The translations under genes and the position numbers were made by a program. Below the pieces are notes generated by a model that ran no database searches, was not told where the DNA came from, and saw only the letters and a list, made by a program, of their open reading frames with translations. From Clostridium frigoris (GTDB lineage: Bacteria > Bacillota > Clostridia > Clostridiales > Clostridiaceae): a DNA stretch of 60,095 bases. Each line of letters starts with the position of its first letter. Position 1 is the first letter of the stretch. Of this stretch, positions 10,201 through 17,311 are shown in pieces. The stretch spans positions 1-60,095 of the forward strand of contig NZ_JAHLDV010000015.1 of the NCBI RefSeq assembly GCF_018861865.1. Direction: 5' to 3'.

Positions 10201-10993
10201 AACTAAAGCTGCCATTGTTAGTCAAACAAAAGTATTAACAGATGCAGTTGTTGCATTAAATGATGCTACAGTAGTAATAACACCATTAGCAGCAGTAAAT
10301 AACGCAGCTAATGCAGCAGCTATGAAAACTGCATTAGAAAATACAGCTCTTAAATTAGACTTAACTGTTTATAATAAGTTAAGCAATGCAGATAAACTTG
10401 TAGTTGCAGAAAAAATTTGGGGTGGTATAAAATCTCCAGGATTTGCAAGTGCAACAGATGTACAGAATGCTTTAGATGCAATAGTTAAAGTAGAAGATAC
10501 AGCAACTGCAGCAGTAGTTAAAGCTGAAACAAGTAAATTGTTAGCTGATCAAACAGCAGCAAATACATTAGTAGAAAAATTACCTGCTGGAGCAGTTAAA
10601 ACAGATCTTACAACTAGATTAGGTAAAATAGTTGTATTGACACCTGCTGAAATGTCAGCAGCAACTGTAGCAGAATTTGATGCAAACCTACTTAAAAATG
10701 GCAGCACATTACTAGGTGGTTCTGTAGATAATACAGCAAAAGAAATTACAATAACTGATGCTAGTAAAACAGCTGATACTGGTGTATTTGCAAAACTTGA
10801 TGCACTTAATATAACTAGTGTTAAAATTGGTGACACAGTAGTTGATCTTAGTGATAAAGTAGCAGCTAAAACATTAGTTACTAATTACTTTATGAAAAAT
10901 GGTTTAACAAAAGCTACACCAATAATTATTACTGTAACAGGTACAAATGGTTCAGTAGAAGCTTTAAATTATACATTACTTGCAATGAAATAA
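7226..10993 (+). CDS. Major S-layer-like surface protein
   Basis: A 1255-residue exported protein. The signal peptide ends at about SAFAA (residue 26). The shared surface module occupies about residues 28-103 (GTVVIGTKA, YANDPAN, GNWVDN). A long series of Ig-like beta domains follows to about residue 935. The C-terminal part has helical stretches, including a hairpin unit near 1090-1140 with VVKAETSK, LP and KTDLTTRL. Extremely uniform codon use (GCA/GCT, ACA/ACT, GTT/GTA), a GGAGG site and no Cys-rich features fit an abundant structural protein. S-layer proteins of clostridia are known to have this layout; the anchoring role of the module is inferred. Confidence 0.8.
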   Translation: MNKKITSTALAALMIAGSTSFSAFAAMADGTVVIGTKAYDMAYANDPANATEITAAIVAGGTVYFKDFNGNWVDNVTGAAINASVIPAVTYTNASGTTQIGAGDATTSEATSATATNVTAKSFKVTFNGSVTDTSKVVFTVKQGSALVKTMTTTWNAAKTEATLTNESNLPAGVYTVNTMNGTADFGTSTITLAQQKVAKIEITSTKLGVNNTKSTGATDFGKGYATYKVFDQYGADITTSSLANSITFQTGVGSIDGKDGVITITPSMSILQFNSVVITAYDSTSGVNTSATLTVTSQTGTLSDINLTALTNADGKVLTAQDTSTLFYVDYTATDISGNPTKNYDLVKNGLILNDNTDELTATNSYITTKVVHDPSDSNKAAIQVQVKNATDSLSMDIPLIITAMTYTGKSSTLNVTLKKEAKIDKITLQSPAYNIAIGEDKEIPFVALDQNGKVLTKYSDIASAVGVSISGAHWYKNADGTCSLRAGDDENGYPTDGQRVVTATTQTGNYSSITINVQKKVAADSLSLDTAQFKTIFQQAATQKMDFGYDKGGLTVKDQYDRIVDMTTGTKTTGSDNSQYYVIATSSDASKVAVTTKNGTAQNAISTGQQQIILTAGTAGTATVTFKLYNKDTTKTDGTVRDPLVAVDTQTQTFTVLDNKDIKDYVIESVPNPIYADIAVGGTVTNSRQEDYKANPEVFGTTSSGAKVKLAGTPITGSSVSNNTDFVIFNKTGASDDVKVAARKLVDPAKTGATTTLTVNVLGADSEMHPVTTTITSSTVDPEAKSIAINAETEVKGIDRTNDTITLTESAGVTYNSLLGTNKDGEFKSIFGSLAAYDENGVQKGSKNVYISATDQYGQDSMALSQFSVVQSGIDSTGKYASRTELNGHTFTIDNYGTITKNTAKAGDYVTVTGITTNGLMKTIRINFGVSTVVSSDPTIAANAAISNANTAESAYKLAGGSDAAAVYTAVTSASAVLTTKLAASPVTETTKAAIVSQTKVLTDAVVALNDATVVITPLAAVNNAANAAAMKTALENTALKLDLTVYNKLSNADKLVVAEKIWGGIKSPGFASATDVQNALDAIVKVEDTATAAVVKAETSKLLADQTAANTLVEKLPAGAVKTDLTTRLGKIVVLTPAEMSAATVAEFDANLLKNGSTLLGGSVDNTAKEITITDASKTADTGVFAKLDALNITSVKIGDTVVDLSDKVAAKTLVTNYFMKNGLTKATPIIITVTGTNGSVEALNYTLLAMK

Positions 10994-11030
10994 TTATAGC
11001 TTAGAACTATGAACAAATAATAATTTGAAC

Positions 11031-11070
11031 AAAAAAGAAGGACAGTTGTGGATCTGTTCTTCTTTTTTTT
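11031..11070 (+). terminator. Strong intrinsic terminator of the S-layer-like gene
   Basis: The stem AGAAGGACAG / CTGTTCTTCT (one G-U pair, loop TTGTGGAT) is followed by T8. It lies about 40 bases after the stop. Confidence 0.9.
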
Positions 11071-11346
11071 AAAAAATGAACAAATCAAGTTATACTAACA
11101 CATCTTGAAATATCTTAAAGTCATAAAATAGTCAGGTCACAACACTGAATGAAAAATAAAATAGTCAAATCATAAGAAGAGTATCCTTGGTGGTACTCTT
11201 CTTTTTTGTTAATTGAATTTTATAAAGGGGAAATTAACAATGTTTTAGAGGAAGACTTTAATATATATAACTTATATGTATATTTATAACAATCAACAGT
11301 TGAAAATGTTAAAAATTTCAAGTAAAATGGAGAGAGAAATTGATTT
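11071..11346. other. Intergenic region with second terminator
   Basis: No gene seen. It contains a short direct repeat (AAAATAGTCAGGTCA and AAAATAGTCAAATCA) and a second hairpin terminator, then AT-rich promoter-like sequence for the next gene. Confidence 0.5.
11174..11207 (+). terminator. Second intrinsic terminator
   Basis: A perfect 10-bp stem AAGAAGAGTA / TACTCTTCTT with loop TCCTTGGTGG and a T-run. It forms a double terminator with the hairpin at 11031, as expected behind a highly expressed gene. Confidence 0.85.
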
Positions 11347-11364
11347 GTGCTAGGGGGTTATAAA

Positions 11365-12195
11365 TTGAATAAACTCAAAGGAGTTTTAACCTTGACAATA
11401 ATGCTTACCATGCTAAGTATATCTGCAAGTGCAGTTGAACTGGATAAATATTTAGTACCAGATTTTTCTATTATTATAGGGAGTAAACTTTATACATTAG
11501 ACTATGCTAATGATCAAAAGAAAGAAGTGGAAATAACAAAGGCTATCACGGAAAACATAGGTGATATATATATAAAAACTACTGGCAGTGAGTGGATAAA
11601 CAATTCGTCTGGAAAGGTAGTTACGGATAGTATAATAAATAAATTAGATGTTAAATTCTTTAATGGAGTAGAAGTTGTAACAACGCCTGTGGACGAGGTT
11701 ACACAAGGTAGTATAATATTTAAGGCAATAGATGTTGATACGAACCTACAGTTAATGGATTCGGTTTCTAGAAAAGGTGAGGTTGGTACCAAATGCATAG
11801 GTTATATAAGTGTAATTGATGGGTATGAATTTGTTTTGGCAGACACCAATTTTACCGGTAAATTTACTAGCCTTGATCAAACTGTTACTTTGAGATATAA
11901 GAAGAAAACAGTAGTTGTTAATAATCCACCTAGTGCTAAGGTCACGGGTTTAAAATCTGGGTTAACGTTTGAGCATGGTGATCGTAGATACATTCTAGTA
12001 GAAGCAGTAGATGAGGATAAAGCAACAACAAATATAAGAGTATCTTTGGATGGAGAAGAAGTGGGCAATTCTAGCGCTCAGTGTTATGTGTTATTAAATA
12101 CACAAACCTTAGGGGGGCATATTGTAAGAATAAATTCTACAGATAAAGAAGGTTTAAATGGAGAGCAGCAAACTATTACTTATGGAGTTAGGTAA
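11365..12195 (+). CDS. Secreted protein: surface module, MucBP-like and Ig-like domains
   Basis: A protein of about 276 residues. The site AGGGGG at 11352-11357 favours TTG 11365 (NKLKG) over the upstream GTG 11347. The signal peptide ends near ASA (about residue 22). A diverged copy of the shared module follows (IIIGSKL, YANDQ, SEWINN; about 30-95). Next is a MucBP-like segment (GSIIFKAIDVDT to VTLRYKKK, about 110-175), then an Ig-like domain to the C-terminus. MucBP domains bind mucin or other surface polymers in known cases; the ligand here is unknown. Confidence 0.75.
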   Translation: MNKLKGVLTLTIMLTMLSISASAVELDKYLVPDFSIIIGSKLYTLDYANDQKKEVEITKAITENIGDIYIKTTGSEWINNSSGKVVTDSIINKLDVKFFNGVEVVTTPVDEVTQGSIIFKAIDVDTNLQLMDSVSRKGEVGTKCIGYISVIDGYEFVLADTNFTGKFTSLDQTVTLRYKKKTVVVNNPPSAKVTGLKSGLTFEHGDRRYILVEAVDEDKATTNIRVSLDGEEVGNSSAQCYVLLNTQTLGGHIVRINSTDKEGLNGEQQTITYGVR

Positions 12196-12227
12196 GTAGT
12201 GACTGTCAGTTGCCTAAAGGTGCGAAG
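12196..12227 (+). repeat. Short interspersed repeat, copy 1
   Basis: A GTAGTGACTGTCAGTTG segment followed by CCTAAAGGTGCGAAG, beginning at the gene stop. A similar unit lies at 15854-15885 (AGTGACTGTCACTTG, then TCGAAAGGGGCAAAG). Confidence 0.45.
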
Positions 12228-12273
12228 AAAGTTTTGAACTTAAAGAAAATATCATGCAAGCCAATAAATGAAT

Positions 12274-12317
12274 AAAAAATCCGATAAATTATAATAATTT
12301 TATGATTTACCGGATTA
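12274..12317 (-). terminator. Terminator of the minus-strand replication island
   Basis: On the minus strand, AATCCGGTAAATCATA pairs imperfectly with TATAATTTATCGGATT and is followed by T6. It lies just past the stop of the sigma-like gene. Confidence 0.75.
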
Positions 12318-12327
12318 TAATATATAT

Positions 12328-12861
12328 CTACATAATTGCTTTTAATTTTTTAAGGGCTTTTTTCTTAATTCTTAAATATTGATAATAACTTTTATCAGTT
12401 GTGCTAGCTATTTCTGTAAGGGAGTGTCCCATAATATAATATCTTTCAAGTACATAACGTTCAAATGGCTCAAGAGTATTAAGAGCAATATATAAATTTT
12501 TAGACTCATCGTAGGCGATTACTTCATCCTCCAAGGTAAATTCATAATGCTCCTGGGCGTCAAAGTCTATCATATTACTGTTTGGGACTTCGCGAAAGTG
12601 CTTAATTTCTCCTTGTAATAGTGCTCTAAAGTTCATTCTTATGGCATTGATGCAATACCCGTTAAAGCTGTTGCTGCCTAGTTTATATAGGGCTATAGCT
12701 TTTATTACTGAAAGGTACCCATGTTGAATCAGGTCTTGGGTTTCATAGCCTGGAATGTGATACCTTGAAGATTCTTTGAATATAAGGTACTTAAACTTTC
12801 CAATTATAAGCTCTGTAGCACCGCTGTCGCCGTTTTTAGCTTTTTCAACCAGTTTTTCCAT
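12328..12861 (-). CDS. Sigma-70-like factor with regions 2 and 4 only
   Basis: A 177-residue protein. The N-terminal half resembles sigma region 2 (YETQDLIQHGYLSVIKAI, about residues 38-55, the core-binding helix). The C-terminal part resembles region 4, with a helix-turn-helix (LEPFERYVLERYYIMGHSLTEIA, given here only as landmarks, about 128-150). Regions 1 and 3 are absent, as in ECF and phage-type factors. The start has GGCGGTG upstream. It is the last gene of a three-gene minus-strand unit with the DnaD-like and HTH genes. It could be a phage middle-gene activator or the factor that reads the ECF-type promoters in this window; the latter is only inference. Confidence 0.8.
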   Translation of the reverse strand: MEKLVEKAKNGDSGATELIIGKFKYLIFKESSRYHIPGYETQDLIQHGYLSVIKAIALYKLGSNSFNGYCINAIRMNFRALLQGEIKHFREVPNSNMIDFDAQEHYEFTLEDEVIAYDESKNLYIALNTLEPFERYVLERYYIMGHSLTEIASTTDKSYYQYLRIKKKALKKLKAIM

Positions 12862-12921
12862 AGATAAAGCACCGCCTTTTAATTTTTTATTTGAACTATA
12901 TTAAATACCAGTGATTATTAA

Positions 12922-14016
12922 TTAAGCTATCCCCAGTAGTTGTTTTTCTAGAAGGTCAAAATCATATGATCGTTGCTCGTAGTCGCAGAATTTACTAGGT
13001 TTCTCGTAACGCGATCCACTATTAATGCTGCTTTTGTTACTACTAGTCCATTTTCTCTGATAGGCAATAACCTGCTCGGCAGTTTTTATGCCTTTGCTTA
13101 TCCAGCTATTGATAATTTGTGAGATATATTTAATACTTTTAGCATTGTATTTAACTGCCTCGGTTATAGCCATAATTATGACTTTATCACTTACGTGTTT
13201 TGTAAAATCTAATATTTTTTCATATACCAAAGGTGTGATAGCATGTACATTTTCTTCAAATATTTTAATTATAGTGTTTATCCCACCAGACGTAGCAGCA
13301 GAATTTTCTGATTTAGTTATTAACGATTCTTTACTTGTCACCACTTCTTTAACAATTACTTTATCTTTTAAAACTAGTTCTTCTACTTCTTCTTTATTTA
13401 TTATTCTTTGCTCTTTATTTATTATTCTATTACTTGGGAGGGTGTTGGTAGCCCCTATGAAGGGGCTATTAAGGGGCTTAATAATTGTGTTTTCAATAAA
13501 TTTATTAGCTGTATCAATAGCAATTTTATTATTACTTTTATCCTCAAAGTGATCTTCTTTCATAGGACTTAGATTATTTTTATCAATTGGTACAACATTT
13601 ACGATAAGCCCTTTGAAAATAGTATCTACATCTAAGCCAGCAACTTCATATTTTTCATATAATAATTTAAGTAATACTTTACTTTTGATGTTTTGAGCCT
13701 CCTTTTTTATGCATACAAGGACGTTTACATTATTTGGAATATTGTATTTAATCCAATTTAATATCATAATTTCATTGGTGTCTGCGCAATATAAAATCTT
13801 TTTATAATCACAAAATTTTTTAAGCATCTCAGCCACAAGTACTTTGTCATATCCTGCTTCTAGTGAAATAAGTCGAGGAGAAATTTGAAATATTCCGCAT
13901 TGCGTAGATTTTGTATTCGTTAGAAGATATAGATAAAAAAGTTTTTCCTGTGGATCTAATTCAAGCACAAAGTCATCACTCCAAAATTCCGTATAAAGCT
14001 GTCTATATTTAGCCAT
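12922..14016 (-). CDS. DnaD-like phage replication initiation protein
   Basis: A 364-residue protein. The N-terminal winged-helix-like region (about 1-110; FWSDDFVLELDPQEKLFYLYLL, shown here as landmark) matches phage replisome organisers. A variable linker with many Asn and Lys residues follows. The C-terminal DnaD/DnaB_2 domain (about 245-320) contains VYEKILDF, KYNAKSIKYI and IINSWISKGI. Such proteins load helicase at phage or element origins. The gene starts three bases after the HTH stop, with GAGGAGG inside the HTH gene's end, so the two are translationally coupled. No helicase loader lies nearby, so the element is a remnant or minimal. Confidence 0.82.
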   Translation of the reverse strand: MAKYRQLYTEFWSDDFVLELDPQEKLFYLYLLTNTKSTQCGIFQISPRLISLEAGYDKVLVAEMLKKFCDYKKILYCADTNEIMILNWIKYNIPNNVNVLVCIKKEAQNIKSKVLLKLLYEKYEVAGLDVDTIFKGLIVNVVPIDKNNLSPMKEDHFEDKSNNKIAIDTANKFIENTIIKPLNSPFIGATNTLPSNRIINKEQRIINKEEVEELVLKDKVIVKEVVTSKESLITKSENSAATSGGINTIIKIFEENVHAITPLVYEKILDFTKHVSDKVIIMAITEAVKYNAKSIKYISQIINSWISKGIKTAEQVIAYQRKWTSSNKSSINSGSRYEKPSKFCDYEQRSYDFDLLEKQLLGIA

Positions 14017-14019
14017 TAT

Positions 14020-14307
14020 TTATTCCTCCTCACATAATATGTTAACGATTACTTTTTTCTTGTTTTTAGTATTTTTTGTGACTTTATCAGTAGGAGGAAA
14101 TATGTGTTCCATTTCTACTCCAAAAGCAGATGCTATTGATTTCCTACTTAAATGTCTTGGGTATGATTTGCCTTTCTCCCAAAGCCAATAATTCTTATTA
14201 TTTGTTAAACATTCTTCTCCTGCTCTTCTATGGCTCCATCCTTTTATTATTCTTAAAACTTCCATTCTTTTATTCCAAGTAAGTCTATTAAATATTTCTT
14301 CTATCAT
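14020..14307 (-). CDS. XRE-like HTH regulator
   Basis: A 95-residue basic protein with an XRE/Cro-type helix-turn-helix at about residues 15-70 (LRIIKGWSHRRAGEE, then NYWLWEKGKSYP and IASAFGVEMEHIF). It has a short basic tail. As first gene of the minus-strand unit it probably controls its own promoter in the 14308-14790 region. AGGGGG lies upstream of the ATG. Confidence 0.72.
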   Translation of the reverse strand: MIEEIFNRLTWNKRMEVLRIIKGWSHRRAGEECLTNNKNYWLWEKGKSYPRHLSRKSIASAFGVEMEHIFPPTDKVTKNTKNKKKVIVNILCEEE

Positions 14308-14790
14308 TTTATTACCCCCTAATGGCTTAATATCTACATATATTAGCTAATTTAACTAAATATAACATAAAATAAATTGTCTGTACAACCCGCTAAATGG
14401 CTACTTAATTACATATTATTCCATTAGTGTTTATTATTCATTATTTACATCCAGTTAGACCGTATATCTCGTATTTAATGACATATTACCGTCAGTGACG
14501 TATAAACAATGCATAATTTTGATATTTGAAGAATATTTATTGATTTATTTACAAAAAAACTTGGTTATTAGTAAATAAATATAGAATTTAAATTAAGATG
14601 AACATAGACTTGACTAAATATCTTCTATTGATTTTTATAGAATATTTTCTAAATTAAAGAGGAATTAAGAATATGTTATAGAACTATATTAATAAATGCA
14701 TAACATAAAATTGAATTGTATGATAAATTTGTATGATATAAATAATATTAACTTATATTATTTAGAAAAACAAAACGGGGGTATAAAAAT
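14308..14790. other. Divergent control region
   Basis: About 480 AT-rich bases between the HTH gene and the secreted paralogue, with no gene seen. It has an odd palindrome CGTCAGTGACG at 14490-14500, a possible operator. A vegetative promoter candidate TTGAAT, 17 bases, TGATAT lies near 14711-14739 in front of the plus-strand gene. Confidence 0.4.
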
Positions 14791-15747
14791 ATGAATAAGA
14801 AAATTATAGGTTCGTTTCTTGCGGCTATGATGATAGCGTCAACTACTACTATCTCAGCGTTTGGAGCAATGTCCAGTGGTACAGTTGTAATAGGAACAAA
14901 AGCATTTGATTTAACTTATGCTAATAACGCATCAAATCTTAAAGAAATATCTAATGCAATAGCTGATGGTGGAGCAGTTTATGTTAAAAATTTCGATGGA
15001 AATTGGATTAACAATATTAATGGATTAGCTGCTTTAATAAGTTCTATACCAGCTGTAATTTATACAAATGCTACACAAAAAATAAGTTTTGATGCTGCAG
15101 ATTTAGACGCAAAGGTTACAACTACAATAAACTCTGCTGCTAAGATTTTAGCAGCTACGCAATCAGTAGTTAAAGCTGAAGCTAGTAAAATACAAATAGA
15201 TGTCGACACTGCCAAAGCTGCTGTTAATGCACTATTTGTTGATGTTGCACCAAGTAAAATAAGAACAGATTTATTAGCACGCTTAAATATTATTAAAGTT
15301 ACAAGTACAATTACACCAGGTACAACTACACCAGGTACAACCACACCAAGTGCAGATGTAACTGCTCCAATTCTTAATTCAGTAGCATTAACTGTTGGAC
15401 AATCAGTTTTAGCTACTAAAGATGCCAGCGGTAATTTTAAAGTGAGCCTAGCTGCTGCAAAAGCTACTGATATGTTTACTTTTTTAAATATTAATGCTAG
15501 CGAGAAAGCCACTGCAAAAATTGTTTGTTTGGGAAGGACTAAAACTTTTGCAATAAACAATTCTGGTGATGTTGCTATTCCTGTAGCTGATCTACTTGGG
15601 TCATATGCTTCAGGTGGAAATGGTATATCTGTAGGAACTTTAAAAGGTTATCTTGGTCTATTAGGTAATAGCATTACATTAAATGTAACACTTACTGATG
15701 CAGCTTTGAATGCAGCAACAAAAACTATTACTATAACTGCTAACTAA
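14791..15747 (+). CDS. Secreted surface-module protein, paralogue of the S-layer-like protein
   Basis: A 318-residue exported protein. Its signal peptide closely matches that of the 1255-residue protein (MNKKI...ISAFGAMS against MNKKI...FSAFAAMA). The shared module covers about residues 29-108 (GTVVIGTKA, YANNASN, GNWINN). A helical hairpin unit (about 123-170; VVKAEASK, KIRTDLLARL) resembles one in the large protein. A Thr/Pro-Gly linker with two PGTTT units leads to a C-terminal beta domain (about 190-318). It looks like a shortened version of the main surface protein. GGGGG lies 9-13 bases before ATG. Confidence 0.8.
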   Translation: MNKKIIGSFLAAMMIASTTTISAFGAMSSGTVVIGTKAFDLTYANNASNLKEISNAIADGGAVYVKNFDGNWINNINGLAALISSIPAVIYTNATQKISFDAADLDAKVTTTINSAAKILAATQSVVKAEASKIQIDVDTAKAAVNALFVDVAPSKIRTDLLARLNIIKVTSTITPGTTTPGTTTPSADVTAPILNSVALTVGQSVLATKDASGNFKVSLAAAKATDMFTFLNINASEKATAKIVCLGRTKTFAINNSGDVAIPVADLLGSYASGGNGISVGTLKGYLGLLGNSITLNVTLTDAALNAATKTITITAN

Positions 15748-15773
15748 AACCCCAGGGGTAAGTGAATGTAAAT

Positions 15774-15815
15774 AAAAACGGCTAGGCTGATATGGATCAG
15801 TCTAGTCGTTTTTAC
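15774..15815 (+). terminator. Repeated terminator hairpin, copy 1
   Basis: AAAACGGCTAGGCTGAT pairs with ATCAGTCTAGTCGTTTT around loop ATGG, followed by T. The same hairpin and its TGTAAATAAAAACG lead recur at 17041 and 18997. ACCCTGAAACCCCAG downstream recurs after copy 3. Confidence 0.85.
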
Positions 15816-15853
15816 GTTTACCCTGAAACCCCAGTGGTAATTTTAAAAACGCA

Positions 15854-15885
15854 ATAGTGACTGTCACTTGTCGAAAGGGGCAAAG
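15854..15885 (+). repeat. Short interspersed repeat, copy 2
   Basis: AGTGACTGTCACTTG is itself an inverted repeat around one T (AGTGAC/GTCACT). It is followed by TCGAAAGGGGCAAAG, matching the copy at 12196-12227 at most positions. Confidence 0.45.
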
Positions 15886-16022
15886 TTGGGAGGGAACTAC
15901 CGAAATATACAAATATATTTACAAAATATCTATTATTGTATTTACCTGAATAGTGTATAATGAAGTTGTAAATAATATATAAAAACAAAAAATAAAATCA
16001 AGATAGAAAGTAGGCGAGATAG

Positions 16023-17015
16023 TTGATAAATACTAAAGATGAACAACGAGTAAAGTTAGATGAGATACTAAAATCACTATTCGCAGTATCAAAGAAAGTA
16101 CTAATTACAATGATGAACAGTCTGTTTAAAGAAAATTTTGATGTAAAGATGGCAGAAATAACGTTTGAAAATAATGAATTTGTTTCTGATGATTACGACA
16201 TAATAAGGGGAGATTTATTCTTAAAGATTTCTAAGGGAAATAAACCATACCATTATCACATAGAACTACAAACAAAAAATGATTCAACAATGGTAATAAG
16301 AATGTTTGAATATGGGTTTAAAAAAGCAAAAGAATTAGCAAAGAATTATGGGAATGTAGGAGAAACAGTTATTTATATTCCAAAGCAATTAGTGATATTT
16401 GTAGAGCAAAACAGGAATATTAAAGATGAATTGAAAATGAAATTGATTTTCCCTGATGGGCAAGAAATAAAATATACTGTGCCAACAATGAAATATTGGG
16501 AATATAGTGATATAGACATTATGCAGGATAAAATGTATCCACTACTGCCACTCCAGGTATTCAAACTTAGGTATAAAATGGAACAAGTAAAAAATAAACA
16601 TGGCGAAGGAAGTTTTGAACTTAAAGAAACTATAATGGAAGCAAAAAAGATATCAGAAGTAATATCTAAAGAGGGAAGTCAATTATTTAATAGTGGGGAA
16701 ATAGACGGTGATGACTTACACAGAATATTATTAGCAGTAGCAAATTTATTTGAATATTTGAATACTAAATATGGTGAGGATGTAAAATTAAATGAGGAGG
16801 TGCGTAGTATGACTAAGACTTTGTATGATCCAGCTGTAGAACAAAGGGGAATAGAAAAAGGAATAGAAAAAGGAAGAGAAGAAGGAATGGAAAAAGGGAT
16901 AGAAAAACTAATACTTAAGCAGTATAGTAAAGGTCTTTCTATAGAGTATATTGCAGAGATAAATGATTTAGATGTTGAATATGTGAAGGCTGTAGTAAAA
17001 AATAATATTCAGTAG
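16023..17015 (+). CDS. Rpn-family PD-(D/E)XK nuclease / putative transposase
   Basis: A 330-residue protein of the Rpn (YhgA-like) family, known in E. coli as recombination-promoting DNA endonucleases. The nuclease core shows D64 in RGDLFL and E81-x-Q83 in HIELQ. Near residues 275-295 a run of (E/R)KGIEKG-type repeats leads to a C-terminal helix-turn-helix-like segment (SIEYIAEINDLDVEYV). The only in-frame start before the conserved region is TTG 16023, with a weak GGCGAG site. It sits between two copies of the repeated terminator. Whether it promotes recombination here is unknown. Confidence 0.85.
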   Translation: MINTKDEQRVKLDEILKSLFAVSKKVLITMMNSLFKENFDVKMAEITFENNEFVSDDYDIIRGDLFLKISKGNKPYHYHIELQTKNDSTMVIRMFEYGFKKAKELAKNYGNVGETVIYIPKQLVIFVEQNRNIKDELKMKLIFPDGQEIKYTVPTMKYWEYSDIDIMQDKMYPLLPLQVFKLRYKMEQVKNKHGEGSFELKETIMEAKKISEVISKEGSQLFNSGEIDGDDLHRILLAVANLFEYLNTKYGEDVKLNEEVRSMTKTLYDPAVEQRGIEKGIEKGREEGMEKGIEKLILKQYSKGLSIEYIAEINDLDVEYVKAVVKNNIQ

Positions 17016-17047
17016 AAGGAAGCCAGTTATAATATTATACTGTAAAT

Positions 17048-17088
17048 AAAAACGACTAAACTGATCTAAATCAGTCTAGTCGTTTTTA
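17048..17088 (+). terminator. Repeated terminator hairpin, copy 2
   Basis: AACGACTAAACTGAT pairs with ATCAGTCTAGTCGTT around loop CTAA, followed by T. It lies 33 bases past the Rpn gene and is almost identical to copy 3. Confidence 0.85.
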
Positions 17089-17100
17089 GGTTAAATCATC

Positions 17101-17235
17101 TCCTGAGGAGCTGCATTGACGACTTCAGAAGGAGATTTATACTATTACTGAAGTTTTATTTTTGCTAGGGTAGTTAACTCTAACTTATAGAAGTGGGAGA
17201 CTTTCCTTCTGAAATATCGTTAAAGATTAAAAATT
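17101..17235. mobile_element. Possible IS200/IS605-type or MITE remnant
   Basis: A 10-bp inverted repeat (TTCAGAAGGA 17124-17133 and TCCTTCTGAA 17204-17213) flanks sequence ending in ACTTATAGAAGTGGGAG. That resembles the 3' region of IS605-family elements. No transposase gene remains. Confidence 0.3.
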
Positions 17236-17311
17236 TAGGTTGCTGGGTATATTATTCTACAGGAAAATGGTAATATTAAATATATAGAATGAATATGAGG
17301 AGTGGTCTTAT

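Noticed and set aside
13088-13552. Plus-strand frame of 154 codons across the DnaD-like gene
   Set aside because: It lies wholly opposite a well-supported replication gene, gives a hydrophobic low-complexity product and has no ribosome site.
15060-15560. Minus-strand frame of 166 codons inside the secreted paralogue
   Set aside because: Antisense shadow produced by the Ala/Thr-rich coding strand.
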